Shown: positions 15,700 through 25,010 of the stretch, piece by piece | How the letters are laid out: each line of letters opens with the position of its first letter | Numbering within the stretch: position 1 is the stretch's first letter | From: an uncultured Clostridia bacterium | Lineage (GTDB): Bacteria; Bacillota; Clostridia; Oscillospirales; Ruminococcaceae | Reading direction: 5' to 3' | DNA: 61,198 nucleotides | NCBI GenBank assembly: GCA_948473085.1 | Contig: CAOKWH010000013.1 | Location: 1-61,198 of the forward strand | Program-made: the position numbers and the translations under genes | The notes under the pieces: model-generated | Database searches by the model: none | What the model was told of the DNA's origin: nothing | The model's input: only the letters and a program-made list of their open reading frames with translations

Positions 15700-18234
15700 T
15701 TATAAATCGGCAATATTTTCACAAACTTCCCGATACAGGTGCAGCAGGCCCTCATGGTGCGCATGGATATAATCGGTATCCTTATTCTTCCCGGCATATT
15801 CCAGAGCCTTGGCCAGCTCTGACAAGTGTTCGGCCCCAATGGTCAGCGATGTACTTTTCAGCGCATGTACCTTTACTGCATAATCCGCCCAGTTGGCCGC
15901 CTCATACAGGGCGGCAATCTCCTCAATTTTCTCGGCGCTCTGGCCATAAAAAATCTGTAGCATTTCCAGATAAAAATCTTCCTCGCCGCAGCAGTAGTCC
16001 AGCCCTTTTTCCACATTGATGCCAGCTTTAACCAACTGGGCGTAGGGAAGGCCCTCACCACCTACCGGAGCACTCTCGGCCTGGGGGGGAGCAAAGCCCT
16101 CCACCTGTTCCTCTGCCACAGGAGCAGGGGCCGCAATGGCGGGCTGTTCTTTCTGATTAGATAGATCCGATAGGCCGCCGTAGCGGATACAGTGCTCTGG
16201 CAGCGTCTTGCGCAGCACCCGCTCAAGAATGACACGATCGATGGGCTTGGGTATAAATTCGGTGAACCCCTCGCTGCGGAACATCTCCCGGGCGCCGCTG
16301 ATGGTATTTGCCGTCAGGGCAATAATCGGCAGCTCCTGGTACATGCCGCCCCGCAGGCCACGGATATGCCGCAGGGTTTCCACGCCGTCGAAGCCGGGCA
16401 TCATGTGATCCAGGAAAACAACATCATAGGCTGTGTTATTGCACCGCTCGATAGCCTCCTTACCGCTGAGGCAGGTTTCCACCTCAATCCCATAGCTGCT
16501 CAAAACGCCCTTGGCCACCACCAGGTTCATCTCTTCATCATCCACCACCAGCACATGGACATCCTCGCAGGTGAACGGCTTATCGCCGAGCGCCTGGGCC
16601 TCTTTAAAGCCATTTTCCCGCACCTCGCCATTGAGCAGGTTTACCACCGAAAGGGCGGAGAACGGCTTGCGAATGACAAGCAGGCGGCTGCTCTTGTTCA
16701 GCACAAAGTCCTTTTCGGCAATGACTACCACCCGCAGTTTATCCGCCAATTCCTCGTAATAGGAGCTGTTTTCCGCATACTCGTCCTGGGCAATGAAAAC
16801 ATGGGTCAGGGCGTGGGTACGCTGCAGCTTTAAAAGCCCTTCAAAGTTGTGGGCCTGGTAGCCCTCTACATTCAGCCCTTCCACCAGGTGCAGGATTAGT
16901 TTATCGTAGTATCTCCTAACCTCGTCACAGCTGTATTTTTCCGGCCGGAAGTAACAGGCAATGCAAAGCTCGTCGGCATGGTCCAACGACAGGATAGGGG
17001 TATCGTCCGCCACCTCCTGGGGGATGACAATATGGGCATGCAGCCCCTGCTGCTCGTTGTTTTCAAAGTGGATAAAGCCGCCCATTGCCCGCAGCAGCCC
17101 CCGCACGATGGGCACGCCAAGGCCAAAGCCGCCCACAAAGCGGCTGCTTCCGGAATCCGCCTGGTAAAAATCATCGTAAATTTGCATCAGCTGGGAATCG
17201 GTCATGCCAATGCCGGTATCCGAAACCTCAATGCTGAGGTTGGCGCCATAGCTCTCCCGGCGGAATTCGATACAGACATCAATACCGCCCTCATCAGTAA
17301 ATTTGATGGAATTTTCCACCAGCGCCTTGAGGACATGGGAGATTTTTTCCACATCGCCAATGAGCACAGCCGGGATTTTGGGGTCGATGTCAAACACAAT
17401 TTCCAGCTGGGGTTTTCCGTTTTGTATGGCTGTTGTGGTAATAACATCATTGAGCACAGAGGTAATCATGTACTCCTCTTTGGCCGCCATCAGCGAACCC
17501 TCGGCAATTTCGGTATAATCCAAGATATTGCTGATTTGGTTGGAGAGGCGTTTGCCCGCCAGCTGTATCGACTGCACATCCTCCCGTATTTCGGGGGAGA
17601 TATTCTTTTCCAGCATAATTTCACTGATGCCCAGCACCATATTGATAGGGGTACGAAACTCGTGGGACACATTGGAAAGGAAGATGACATTCTGCTTGCC
17701 GGCCATTTCCAGCTGGTCCAGCACCCGGCTGTGCCTGTCACGCTCTGCCTGGCTCCGGTTGATGCGATACCGGGCGATGGCTACTGATCCTACCAGTACA
17801 ACCCCGCCAAGGCCCAGGCGTATCGCATTCTGGATACCCATCTGCAGGCTGACAGTGTGCAGAAACAGGATATGGTAAAAAAGCTCGGTTACATGCAAAG
17901 CGGCCGTTAAATATAACAGCCGCTTCCTATCCAGCAGGGAAAATACAAAAATCAAAATACAGGCCACAGCCGGAATATCAAACAAGCTCTCACTATGTAC
18001 ACCAAAGAAAAGAAATTCAAACAGCAAAAATCCGGCGCACAAATTTTCGTACAGTTTTTCCGAGCCCACTTTTCCAATATGAAAAAACCATACGCCGCAG
18101 TTGCCGGCTACAATCAGCGGGACCATCCACAGCTCCCACTCCATTGCCAAGGTTATCAAAACCAGGATAACGCTAAACGCAGTGATAACGCTTGCCAGGA
18201 GCAGGTGCTTGCTTGTCTGTCTTTCCACCTTCAT
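15700..18234 (-). CDS. Membrane hybrid histidine kinase with pseudo-receiver, receiver and HPt domain
   Basis: An 844-residue sensor kinase. Residues about 10-155 hold membrane helices without a large extracellular domain; HisKA follows with His191 (SNVSHEFRTPINM), then the HATPase domain (VENSIKF, SDTGIGM, GGFGLGVPIVRG). A stretch at about 430-555 looks like a receiver fold without clear acidic pocket residues; a full receiver (VLVVDDEEMNL, VVFLDHMMPGFDG) comes next at about 563-685. After a Pro/Ala-rich linker, an HPt domain closes the protein with the phosphotransfer His in VHALKSTSLTIG. All steps of a phosphorelay are present in one chain. The ATG overlaps the stop of the upstream receiver gene (ATGA). 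Signal unknown. Confidence 0.92.
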   Translation of the reverse strand: MKVERQTSKHLLLASVITAFSVILVLITLAMEWELWMVPLIVAGNCGVWFFHIGKVGSEKLYENLCAGFLLFEFLFFGVHSESLFDIPAVACILIFVFSLLDRKRLLYLTAALHVTELFYHILFLHTVSLQMGIQNAIRLGLGGVVLVGSVAIARYRINRSQAERDRHSRVLDQLEMAGKQNVIFLSNVSHEFRTPINMVLGISEIMLEKNISPEIREDVQSIQLAGKRLSNQISNILDYTEIAEGSLMAAKEEYMITSVLNDVITTTAIQNGKPQLEIVFDIDPKIPAVLIGDVEKISHVLKALVENSIKFTDEGGIDVCIEFRRESYGANLSIEVSDTGIGMTDSQLMQIYDDFYQADSGSSRFVGGFGLGVPIVRGLLRAMGGFIHFENNEQQGLHAHIVIPQEVADDTPILSLDHADELCIACYFRPEKYSCDEVRRYYDKLILHLVEGLNVEGYQAHNFEGLLKLQRTHALTHVFIAQDEYAENSSYYEELADKLRVVVIAEKDFVLNKSSRLLVIRKPFSALSVVNLLNGEVRENGFKEAQALGDKPFTCEDVHVLVVDDEEMNLVVAKGVLSSYGIEVETCLSGKEAIERCNNTAYDVVFLDHMMPGFDGVETLRHIRGLRGGMYQELPIIALTANTISGAREMFRSEGFTEFIPKPIDRVILERVLRKTLPEHCIRYGGLSDLSNQKEQPAIAAPAPVAEEQVEGFAPPQAESAPVGGEGLPYAQLVKAGINVEKGLDYCCGEEDFYLEMLQIFYGQSAEKIEEIAALYEAANWADYAVKVHALKSTSLTIGAEHLSELAKALEYAGKNKDTDYIHAHHEGLLHLYREVCENIADL

Positions 18235-18593
18235 TTCCCCTCAAACTCCTTTGCCACCCGCTTGAGCAGCTCCTGGGGGAAAAACGGTTTTTTCAAATAA
18301 TTTACTGCCCCAAGCTTAATTGCGCTCAGCACATCCCCTTCATCCCCGGAGGCGGTCAAAAAAATCACCGGGATTTTAACGGGGTAACTTTGCATCCTCT
18401 CAAAAGTTTCAAACCCATTCATCCCAGGCATTTCAATATCCAAAAGAATCAAATCTATTTCTTTGCTGTTCAGCATATCCAGGGCTTCCCGGCCCGACTC
18501 AGCCAGAAAAACATCATACAACGGCTCCAAAACCTTTTTGGTCCGCCGCAAATTCATGTTGTCATCATCCACTACTAAAATACGCCTGCGCAC
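18231..18593 (-). CDS. Single-domain response regulator (receiver only)
   Basis: A 120-residue CheY-like receiver: acidic pocket VVDDDNMNL, phosphoacceptor Asp in ILLDIEMPGMNG (residue about 51), the switch Thr in FLTASGD, and the Lys in LKKPFFPQEL. No output domain follows. The start is GTG at 18593, after GGAGGAG. It is the first gene of a three-gene unit with two hybrid kinases and overlaps the next start by four bases, so it is likely the shuttle or sink in their phosphorelay. Confidence 0.93.
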   Translation of the reverse strand: MRRRILVVDDDNMNLRRTKKVLEPLYDVFLAESGREALDMLNSKEIDLILLDIEMPGMNGFETFERMQSYPVKIPVIFLTASGDEGDVLSAIKLGAVNYLKKPFFPQELLKRVAKEFEGK

Positions 18594-18644
18594 TTCGTCT
18601 CCTCCTCTGAATCTTGAAGGGTTCTCAAAACCCTATATAGAAAT

Positions 18645-18673
18645 ATATTACTATAAAAATACGATAAAATCAA
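18645..18673 (-). promoter_or_regulatory. Promoter of the receiver-hybrid kinase operon
   Basis: TTGATT (18668-18673) and TAATAT (18645-18650) on the minus strand with 17 bases between, about 50 bases upstream of the receiver gene. Confidence 0.65.
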
Positions 18674-18793
18674 GCCTGTGGCGTTGGTGCGGCCTTTGCA
18701 GCCGGATAGATGGGCACCGGGGTTTGTAAATTTGCTATTCTGCTATTCAGACAGGTGCAACCCCGGACAGGCTGCAGGCTGTAAAATAAAATT

Positions 18794-19249
18794 TTAGTCC
18801 CACCAGCAAAAATAAGCAGAGTTATTGCTTTTAACCCAATTTTCGGCCAGAACAACCGTTCCATCGGCCTCAATTATAAAGGTGTGCTGAGAAAAATCAC
18901 CCAATTCCCCGATGCTGCTCGGGAACAGAACCCCAGACTGGTTAAAAACCCGTTCGATCTCCCCCAGGGGTAAACAGCTGAAAATAATCAGTGTTTCAGC
19001 ATAAAAAAACTCCTGGCCGCCCTCCTCTTCCAATCCATAAATTTCCACAAAAATGCTTGCCTCCTTATCCTGGGCCAGCAGCCGCTCCACCATGGCAAGG
19101 TACTCCCGCTTTTCCTCCGGGGTGCCCTGTGCAAAACAGGTGAAGGCATCGTCCGAATTTAGATAGTCCCGATAAGCAAGCCAATATCTCTGTCTATAGT
19201 CTTTCTTTTTCAGCAGAGGCAGGAGCGTTTTTCTCTGTGGGCGGAACAT
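18794..19249 (-). CDS. Hypothetical protein
   Basis: A 151-residue soluble protein of no recognised family. It is rich in acidic and aromatic residues, with an amino-terminal helical part (RYWLAYRDYLNSDDAF, EEKREYLAMVERLLAQ) and a carboxy-terminal beta-rich part ending in AYFCWWD. The overall feel is of an immunity or SUKH-like cytoplasmic protein, but no motif supports that. It is considered real because a strong AAGGAGG precedes its ATG at 19249. It lies downstream of lysS and upstream of the receiver gene on the same strand. Confidence 0.65.
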   Translation of the reverse strand: MFRPQRKTLLPLLKKKDYRQRYWLAYRDYLNSDDAFTCFAQGTPEEKREYLAMVERLLAQDKEASIFVEIYGLEEEGGQEFFYAETLIIFSCLPLGEIERVFNQSGVLFPSSIGELGDFSQHTFIIEADGTVVLAENWVKSNNSAYFCWWD

Positions 19250-19325
19250 ATAAAACCTCCTTATAGCCGGGCGTTTCCCTATATTCTTTGTCCCGGTTCC
19301 GCTTAACTTTTCTCTTTGTGCATTG

Positions 19326-19361
19326 CAAAAAGCCGCCCTATCCCTAAGGATACGGCGGCCT
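19326..19361 (-). terminator. Terminator of lysS
   Basis: On the minus strand, GCCGCC-G-TATCC pairs with GGATA-G-GGCGGC, followed by TTTTT, nine bases past the lysS stop codon. Confidence 0.85.
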
Positions 19362-19369
19362 TATTCGGT

Positions 19370-20890
19370 TTACTTATCCAGCGGCTTCATTGTGGGGAAC
19401 AGCAGCACATCCCGGATGGAGGCGCTATCTGTAAGCAGCATAACCAGGCGGTCGATGCCCATACCCATACCACCGGTGGGCGGCAGGCCATGTTCCAGGG
19501 CCACCAGGAAATCCTCATCCAGCTCGGCTGCCTCCTCATCCCCCTGGGCCCGCAGCTCCATCTGGTGCTCAAAGCGCTGGCGCTGGTCGATGGGATCGTT
19601 CAGCTCGGAGAAGGCGTTGGCAAACTCCCGGCCGGTGATGAACAGTTCAAACCGCTCGGTGTACTCCGGCTTCTCCTTCATCCGCTTGGACAGCGGGGAG
19701 ATGTCCACCGGGTGCCCGGTGACAAAGGTGGGCTGAACCAGCTTATCCTCCACATACTCTTCGAAGAACAGGTTGAGGATATCCCCCTTCAGGTGGCGCT
19801 GCTCAAACTCGATGTTGTGTTCCTTGGCCGCAGCCCGGGCCTCCTCCAGGGACTGGATGGCCTCAAAATCCACACCAGCATACTTTTTAACTGCATCCAC
19901 CATGGAAATGCGCTCAAACTGCCTATCCAGGTCAATTTCCACACCGCCATAGCTCACCCGGCCGGTGCCCAGCACCTTGTTGGCGGCATAGCGAATCAGC
20001 TCCTCGGTCAGGTCCATAATGTCGTTATAATCGGCATAGGCCTCGTACAGCTCTATCATGGTAAATTCAGGGTTGTGGCGGACATCCATCCCCTCGTTGC
20101 GGAAGTTCCGGCCAATTTCATACACCTTATCAAAGCCGCCGACAATCAGCCGCTTCAGGTAGAGCTCCAGGGCGATGCGCATATACAAATCAATGTTCAG
20201 CGCATTGTGGTGGGTAATAAACGGCCGGGCCGATGCACCACCGGCAATGGTGTGCAGTACCGGGGTTTCCACCTCCAAAAAGCCCTTACTGTCCAAAAAC
20301 TCCCGGATAGCAGTGATAATTTTAGAACGCTTGATGAACACATCCTTTACTTCCGGGTTGGCAATCAGGTCCAGATACCGCTGGCGGTAACGGGTGTCGG
20401 TATCCTTCAGGCCGTGCCACTTTTCCGGCAGGGGGCGCAGGCTCTTGGAAAGCAGGGTGAGCTTCTCGGCCTTGACAGAGATTTCTCCCCGGCGGGTGCG
20501 GAACACCTCGCCCTCCACGCCAATAATATCGCCCAAATCCCACTTGCTGAACTCGGCAAAGGCTTCCTCGCCAATTTCGTTAATCTTCACATAAACCTGG
20601 ATACGGCCGCTGCCGTCCCGCAGGTCGATAAAGTTGGCCTTGCCCATATCCCGCCAGCCCATAATGCGGCCGGCGATGGCAACCTTTTTCCCCTCATACC
20701 CGGTTTCAAAGCCATCTACAATATCCTGGGCGCTGTCTGTGCGGGGGAACTTGGTTATCTGGTAGGGGTCCTTGCCGGCCTCCACCAACTCAGCCAGCTT
20801 ATCCCGGCGAATCTGCAGCAGTTCAGACAGGTTTTCGGCGCCCTCCTGGAGCAGCTCCTCCTGGCCGGGGGTTGCTATATTCTCACTCAT
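19370..20890 (-). CDS. lysS: Lysyl-tRNA synthetase (class II)
   Basis: Charges tRNA-Lys. The 506-residue product has the amino-terminal OB-fold anticodon-binding domain (about 60-180, [18 protein letters not shown]) and the class II catalytic domain with motif 1 ([10 protein letters not shown]), motif 2 ([18 protein letters not shown]) and motif 3 ([13 protein letters not shown]). Length and motifs are normal for bacteria. The ATG at 20890 follows GGGAGTG. It is preceded by its own promoter and followed by a terminator; greA and an acetyltransferase lie upstream, a common clostridial grouping. Confidence 0.97.
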   Translation of the reverse strand: MSENIATPGQEELLQEGAENLSELLQIRRDKLAELVEAGKDPYQITKFPRTDSAQDIVDGFETGYEGKKVAIAGRIMGWRDMGKANFIDLRDGSGRIQVYVKINEIGEEAFAEFSKWDLGDIIGVEGEVFRTRRGEISVKAEKLTLLSKSLRPLPEKWHGLKDTDTRYRQRYLDLIANPEVKDVFIKRSKIITAIREFLDSKGFLEVETPVLHTIAGGASARPFITHHNALNIDLYMRIALELYLKRLIVGGFDKVYEIGRNFRNEGMDVRHNPEFTMIELYEAYADYNDIMDLTEELIRYAANKVLGTGRVSYGGVEIDLDRQFERISMVDAVKKYAGVDFEAIQSLEEARAAAKEHNIEFEQRHLKGDILNLFFEEYVEDKLVQPTFVTGHPVDISPLSKRMKEKPEYTERFELFITGREFANAFSELNDPIDQRQRFEHQMELRAQGDEEAAELDEDFLVALEHGLPPTGGMGMGIDRLVMLLTDSASIRDVLLFPTMKPLDK

Positions 20891-20923
20891 CTATTTACAC
20901 TCCCTGTTATTTTTTACCCTTTT

Positions 20924-20951
20924 ATTGTACCATCTTTCCGGGATTTGTCCA
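20924..20951 (-). promoter_or_regulatory. Promoter of lysS
   Basis: TGGACA (20946-20951) and TACAAT (20924-20929) on the minus strand with a 16-base spacer, about 33 bases before the lysS start. No T-box leader fits in this short distance. Confidence 0.6.
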
Positions 20952-21074
20952 GAAGCTAACCGCAACTTCTTCGGTTTGGAATACAAAACCGAACTGCCTG
21001 GCAGCCCTTTTCACACAGAGCCGGTTTCGCAGGCTGGTACATCATCCACAAAGAGGCGTTTTCTCTGGATTTTT

Positions 21075-21500
21075 TCAAAAGCTATCCTGCCCAAACCGGT
21101 AATGCTCCAGCTGCAGCCCACATTTTTGATAAAAGCGGTGCGCATCCTTTCGCCGCACATTGCAGGCCACTTCCAGGCGCTGACAGCCCCGGCGGCTGGC
21201 AGCGGCTTTAGCTTGCTGCATCAGCCGGGCGCCAATGCCCCGCCCCCGGAGGCTGGGGTGGGTTACCAGCTCCAAAATCTCGGCCACCCAGCCTGCATGA
21301 TGCAGCTGGCGCTCCAAGCGCAGATTGAGAAAGGCCAAAACCTCGCCCTCTTCCTCCCACACCAGCCCTACCCAGTCCCGGGCCGAACACTGTGCAAGAA
21401 AAATCTCCTGGAAGGCGGCAAAATTTAGCTCCTGCCCCTCCAACAGGCAGAGCAGCTGATAGACCTGCTCCAAATCCCCTGTACAACATGCCCGTACCAT
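21075..21500 (-). CDS. GNAT-family N-acetyltransferase
   Basis: A 141-residue acetyl-CoA-dependent acyltransferase. The acetyl-CoA loop is clear (LVTHPSLRGRGIGARLMQQA, the R/Q-x-x-G-x-G/A motif), preceded by the beta-4 strand (VAEILELVTH) and followed by the RFYQKCGL motif typical of the family. Substrate unknown. The ATG at 21500 is preferred: GGGAGG lies six bases upstream, while the in-frame ATG at 21506 abuts it. It is between greA and lysS. Confidence 0.88.
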   Translation of the reverse strand: MVRACCTGDLEQVYQLLCLLEGQELNFAAFQEIFLAQCSARDWVGLVWEEEGEVLAFLNLRLERQLHHAGWVAEILELVTHPSLRGRGIGARLMQQAKAAASRRGCQRLEVACNVRRKDAHRFYQKCGLQLEHYRFGQDSF

Positions 21501-21561
21501 ATCCATCCTCCCATCCATCTTCCCGGCGCTTCCAATGCTTTGGAGGCGCACTAAAATAAAA

Positions 21562-21594
21562 AATGCGGATAGAACATCCGCATTTCCCCTTCAA
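21562..21594 (-). terminator. Terminator of greA
   Basis: A nine-base stem AATGCGGAT/ATCCGCATT with a short loop followed by TTTTTATTTT on the minus strand, just past the greA stop codon and before the acetyltransferase gene. Confidence 0.85.
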
Positions 21595-21596
21595 TT

Positions 21597-22067
21597 TTAG
21601 CGGCTGATTTCCACAACCCGGAAGCTGATGACGCCGGCAGGGGCGTCCACCTCCACCACATCGCCAATGCGATGGCCCAGCAAAGCCTGGCCCACAGGCG
21701 ATTTATCGGTGATAGTCTCCCCTTCGCTGCCGGATTCCAGCGAGCTTACAATCCGGTAGGAGAGCTCGTCGCCATACTCCATATCCAAAATCTTTACCAC
21801 CGAGCCGATGGACACCTCATCAGTGGTAATATCGTCATGGTCGATAATCTCCACCCGCTTGAGCTGCTCCTCCAGCTGGGCAATACGGGCCTCCATAACC
21901 GCCTGGTCGTTCTTGGCCTCGTCGTATTCGCTGTTTTCAGAGAGGTCGCCAAAACCCCGGGCCACGCGAATCTTTTCGGACACCTCGGCGCGGCCGGTGG
22001 TGCGCAGTTCGTGCAGCTCCTCCTGGATTTTGTCAAAACCCTCCTGGGTCATTAGTATCTTATCCAA
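21597..22067 (-). CDS. greA: Transcription elongation factor GreA
   Basis: Binds the secondary channel of RNA polymerase and stimulates cleavage of backtracked transcripts. The amino-terminal coiled coil carries the acidic tip (ARGFGDLSENSEYDEAK), and the carboxy-terminal FKBP-like domain ends in QALLGHRIGDVVEVDAPAG. A TTG at 22067 is chosen as start: it gives MDKILMTQEGF and the family length of 156 residues, and AAGGGTG lies six bases upstream, while the ATG at 22052 has no ribosome site. It has its own strong promoter and terminator. Confidence 0.95.
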   Translation of the reverse strand: MDKILMTQEGFDKIQEELHELRTTGRAEVSEKIRVARGFGDLSENSEYDEAKNDQAVMEARIAQLEEQLKRVEIIDHDDITTDEVSIGSVVKILDMEYGDELSYRIVSSLESGSEGETITDKSPVGQALLGHRIGDVVEVDAPAGVISFRVVEISR

Positions 22068-22131
22068 ACAAAACACCCTTTCATGTGTGATAACTGTACA
22101 AAAAATCGGTTCACTACCGGGCAATAGCTGT

Positions 22132-22160
22132 ATTATAGTTGAAGCGCCCTGCTCTGTCAA
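22132..22160 (-). promoter_or_regulatory. Promoter of greA
   Basis: TTGACA (22155-22160) and TATAAT (22132-22137) on the minus strand with a 17-base spacer: a perfect consensus promoter about 65 bases upstream of the TTG start. Confidence 0.85.
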
Positions 22161-22255
22161 GTGTTATTCTGGCAGAAACTTTAAACAAATTTCGCGGCCG
22201 CCCTGCATCTTCCATTTGCGGGAATTTTTCTTGGAAAATCCTGCCGAATAAACAG

Positions 22256-22289
22256 TTCAGCGGCCCCGCCCATGGCGGAAGCCGCTGAA
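22256..22289 (-). terminator. Hairpin after the S41 peptidase gene
   Basis: Stem TTCAGCGGC/GCCGCTGAA shortly past the peptidase stop codon; no clear T-run follows, so it is a weak terminator candidate. Confidence 0.45.
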
Positions 22290-22299
22290 ATGCCCCATA

Positions 22300-23664
22300 T
22301 TAGGCAGCCTCATCCTCGGAGGATTCCTCCTCATCGTCCGACTGCTCGTTCTCCTGGTCTGTGTCCTCTTCATCCGAAGTGTCGTCGTCCACCTCCGGGG
22401 TGTCCTCCAGCTCCTCGTCCTCCAACCCTTCCGGTTCGGTGGGAATTTCGCTCAGGCCATCAAAGCCGCCTGTTTTTATCACGGCCTCGGCCAGTTCCAG
22501 CGCCTTGCGCAGCTGGGGGTCGGTGTTGGCGTCCAGGTCATAAAAATTCCGCTGCTGCTCGGCGCTTAACTGCACCTCGTAGTCGGGCCGAACGCCGACG
22601 CCGTCAAAGTTGGCACTCTTAGGCGGGTTGTACTTGGCCACTGTAATGCTCAGGGCGCCGCCGTCGCTCAAGGGATAGATGGTTTGCATCACGCCCTTGC
22701 CATAGGTCTGGGTACCAACTGTGCGGCCCTTATTATAATCCTTAATGGCCTGGGCAAACAGCTCAGCAGCACTGGCTGTCTGGTCGTTGGTAAGCACAAC
22801 CATGGGCAGGTTAATCTCCTGGGCATCGCTGGTGCCCAATATCTCGGTGTGGCCGTCGTGGTAGGTGGCGCTCACCAGGTCGCCCTCCGGCAGCAGCCGG
22901 TCCAGCATGGCAACCACCGAATCAATGGTTCCGCCGGGGTTGTTGCGTACATCAAACACCAGTGCCTGCACCCCGTTATCCATCAGTTCATCCAGCGCGG
23001 CATTAAACTGCGCCGGTGTATTGTTGTGGAATTCCTTGATGCGAATATAGCCAACACGGCCGTACTGCTCGCTGGTGACCATTGGCACCTCGATGCTGCG
23101 GCGGACAATTTCCACCGTTTTATCCTCATTGTCATGCCGCACCACAACCTCCAGGCTGGTGCCCTCCTCGCCCGCCATCAGGGCGGCCATCTGGCTGTAG
23201 TTTTCGGCTGTGATAACGGTGCCTTCAGCCTCAACAATCAGGTCGCCCACCTCCACGCCGGCCTCCTCTGCCGTGGAGCCCTCATAAACCTCCACCACCT
23301 TGATATAGCCGCTGGGATCCATGATATAGGAGATGCCGATGCTGGCCTTCTGGGCTTCGTAGGTTTCCAGCTGGGCCTTGTAAGCCTCAGGGGAGAGATA
23401 CCGGGCATACCTGTCCCCAAGGCCGCTGACATACCCTGTGGCCACAGCGTTCATCAGCACTTCCTCATCAATATCTCCATAAAAGTTTTGGCGGACATAG
23501 CCGTCAATTTCGGTGAGCTTGCTGTACATCACCTCATTTTCCCGCAGGTTGAGCATACGGCTGTTAAAATTAAACATGGAAAAGCCAGCAGTTATAACAA
23601 TAGCCACCGCTGCGGAAAGGGCCATGAGTGCAATGGTCACACCCAACGAAATTTTTCTGTTCAT
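22300..23664 (-). CDS. S41-family carboxy-terminal processing peptidase with PDZ domain
   Basis: Membrane-anchored serine protease of the CtpA/CtpB type, acting outside the membrane. The 454 residues comprise an amino-terminal signal anchor (about 7-29), a region with the S41 amino-terminal helices, a PDZ domain (about 105-185, IGISYIMDPSGYIKVVEV, AGVEVGDLIVEAEG) and the protease core with VFDVRNNPGG, nucleophile Ser298 (NDQTASAAELFA) and general base Lys323 (TQTYGKGVMQ). A carboxy-terminal tail from about 410 is almost entirely Glu, Asp and Ser. It is the last gene of the ftsE-ftsX-M23 group; in Gram-positives such peptidases regulate cell-wall hydrolases or sporulation signalling. Confidence 0.93.
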   Translation of the reverse strand: MNRKISLGVTIALMALSAAVAIVITAGFSMFNFNSRMLNLRENEVMYSKLTEIDGYVRQNFYGDIDEEVLMNAVATGYVSGLGDRYARYLSPEAYKAQLETYEAQKASIGISYIMDPSGYIKVVEVYEGSTAEEAGVEVGDLIVEAEGTVITAENYSQMAALMAGEEGTSLEVVVRHDNEDKTVEIVRRSIEVPMVTSEQYGRVGYIRIKEFHNNTPAQFNAALDELMDNGVQALVFDVRNNPGGTIDSVVAMLDRLLPEGDLVSATYHDGHTEILGTSDAQEINLPMVVLTNDQTASAAELFAQAIKDYNKGRTVGTQTYGKGVMQTIYPLSDGGALSITVAKYNPPKSANFDGVGVRPDYEVQLSAEQQRNFYDLDANTDPQLRKALELAEAVIKTGGFDGLSEIPTEPEGLEDEELEDTPEVDDDTSDEEDTDQENEQSDDEEESSEDEAA

Positions 23665-23777
23665 ATCTTCACTCCCGGTAAAAAGTTGTTTTGCCTGCTG
23701 CTATACCCGCAGGGCATTGTTACAAGGCAGCGGCACCAGCCAGCCTTTGTTTTGGCCAAACCGGTGCCCGCTATGGG

Positions 23778-24971
23778 TTAAGAGCGGAGGTAGCCGTTGA
23801 GCGGATTGACCGCCTTACCGTTTTCCCGCACCTCAAAATGCAGGTGGGGGCCGGTGCTCCAACCGGTGGAGCCCACCTTGGCAATAACCTGACCCCGGGT
23901 GACATGCTCCCCTTCCGATACCAGCAGCTGGCTGGTGTGGCCATACAGGGTGGAAACATTTCCGCCGTGGTCGATAATCAGGTAACGGCCGTAGCCCACG
24001 CCCTGGGTGTAGGTCTGCTGCGTTTTAATTACCACGCCGTCGGCGGCCGCCACAATATTCTGTCCATACACATTGGCACCGGAAATATCAATGCCTGTGT
24101 GATAATCGGTATTGTTAAAACGCCAGCCAAAATAAGAGGTAATATTCGGATAATTGGGCACCGGCCAGGTCATTATACCACCGGTGTATTCACCCACCGA
24201 TTCATAGCTGGCATAAATCAGATTAATCTCGTTCTGCACCCGCAGCATCATCTGGTCAATTTCGGCTTTATTGGCCTCATACTGCCGCTGCAGCTCGGAA
24301 ATATCCTGGATCTGGTCTTGAATCTGGCTCACCTGGTTGTTCAGCTGGTTCTTCTTGTCGTTCAGTTCCCCTTGGGAGGTCTGCAAATCCGCCTTATCCG
24401 CCTCGTTCTGCTCCCGCAGCTGCTGGACAGCGGCCATGTCTGCCTCCAGCGCAGCAATAATCTCCCGGTCGTTTTCAGCTATCCGGGCTGTGATATCCGC
24501 CTTCATCAGAAAATCGGAAAAGCTATCCGCCCCAAACAGCAGGTTGATGGTGCTGCTGTCCCCGGCCATATAGGAGGCCCGAACCCGCTGGCGGAACACC
24601 TCGTAATTCTTGTCAATAATGCCTTCCAGCTCGGCAATTTTCCGCTCGTTTTCCGCAATCATGGAATTGAGCAGGTCTATCCGGTTTGTAAGCACATTGA
24701 TCTGCTGCTGGGTGTTGTTAATCTGTCCGTCCAACTGGTTTTTCTGGGCCAGATACTTGTCCTTTTCGTTTTTGGCCTGATCAATCTGGGCCTGTATCTC
24801 CTTTTGCTGCTGCTCCAGCTCGTCATACTGGTTGTTGAGGTCTGCCAGCTGATCGCTTTTGTCGTCGGCATAGCTTTGCTGCACCCCCATGCCGCTGCCC
24901 TGAGGCATCGCCGCGGCAACCATGGCGGCACAGAGAAGGAGCAAAACACCCTTCCGAACCCTGTTGTACAT
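23778..24971 (-). CDS. M23 peptidoglycan hydrolase / EnvC-like activator with coiled coil
   Basis: A 397-residue secreted protein: signal peptide (about 1-36, with an Ala-rich hydrophobic stretch), a long coiled coil (about 38-265; repeated Gln/Leu/Asp heptads, several Asn-Asn-Gln turns) and an M23 lysostaphin-like metallopeptidase domain. Zinc ligands are present as His291 and Asp295 (HTGIDISG) and the HLH at 376-378 (GPHLHFEV), so it is probably an active endopeptidase and not only an activator like EnvC. It lies 39 bases downstream of ftsX, the membrane partner that in other bacteria recruits such coiled-coil hydrolases (PcsB, CwlO, EnvC) to the division or elongation site. Confidence 0.93.
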   Translation of the reverse strand: MYNRVRKGVLLLLCAAMVAAAMPQGSGMGVQQSYADDKSDQLADLNNQYDELEQQQKEIQAQIDQAKNEKDKYLAQKNQLDGQINNTQQQINVLTNRIDLLNSMIAENERKIAELEGIIDKNYEVFRQRVRASYMAGDSSTINLLFGADSFSDFLMKADITARIAENDREIIAALEADMAAVQQLREQNEADKADLQTSQGELNDKKNQLNNQVSQIQDQIQDISELQRQYEANKAEIDQMMLRVQNEINLIYASYESVGEYTGGIMTWPVPNYPNITSYFGWRFNNTDYHTGIDISGANVYGQNIVAAADGVVIKTQQTYTQGVGYGRYLIIDHGGNVSTLYGHTSQLLVSEGEHVTRGQVIAKVGSTGWSTGPHLHFEVRENGKAVNPLNGYLRS

Positions 24972-25010
24972 CCTTTTCGCTCCTTTCGCCCCACTATGGG
25001 GCCTTGCTGC

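Noticed and set aside
19316-20959. Long plus-strand open frame (547 codons)
   Set aside because: Antisense of lysS; His/Gln/Leu-rich shadow composition.
20891-21074. T-box riboswitch before lysS
   Set aside because: The promoter is only about 33 bases from the start codon, leaving no room, and no T-box sequence was seen.
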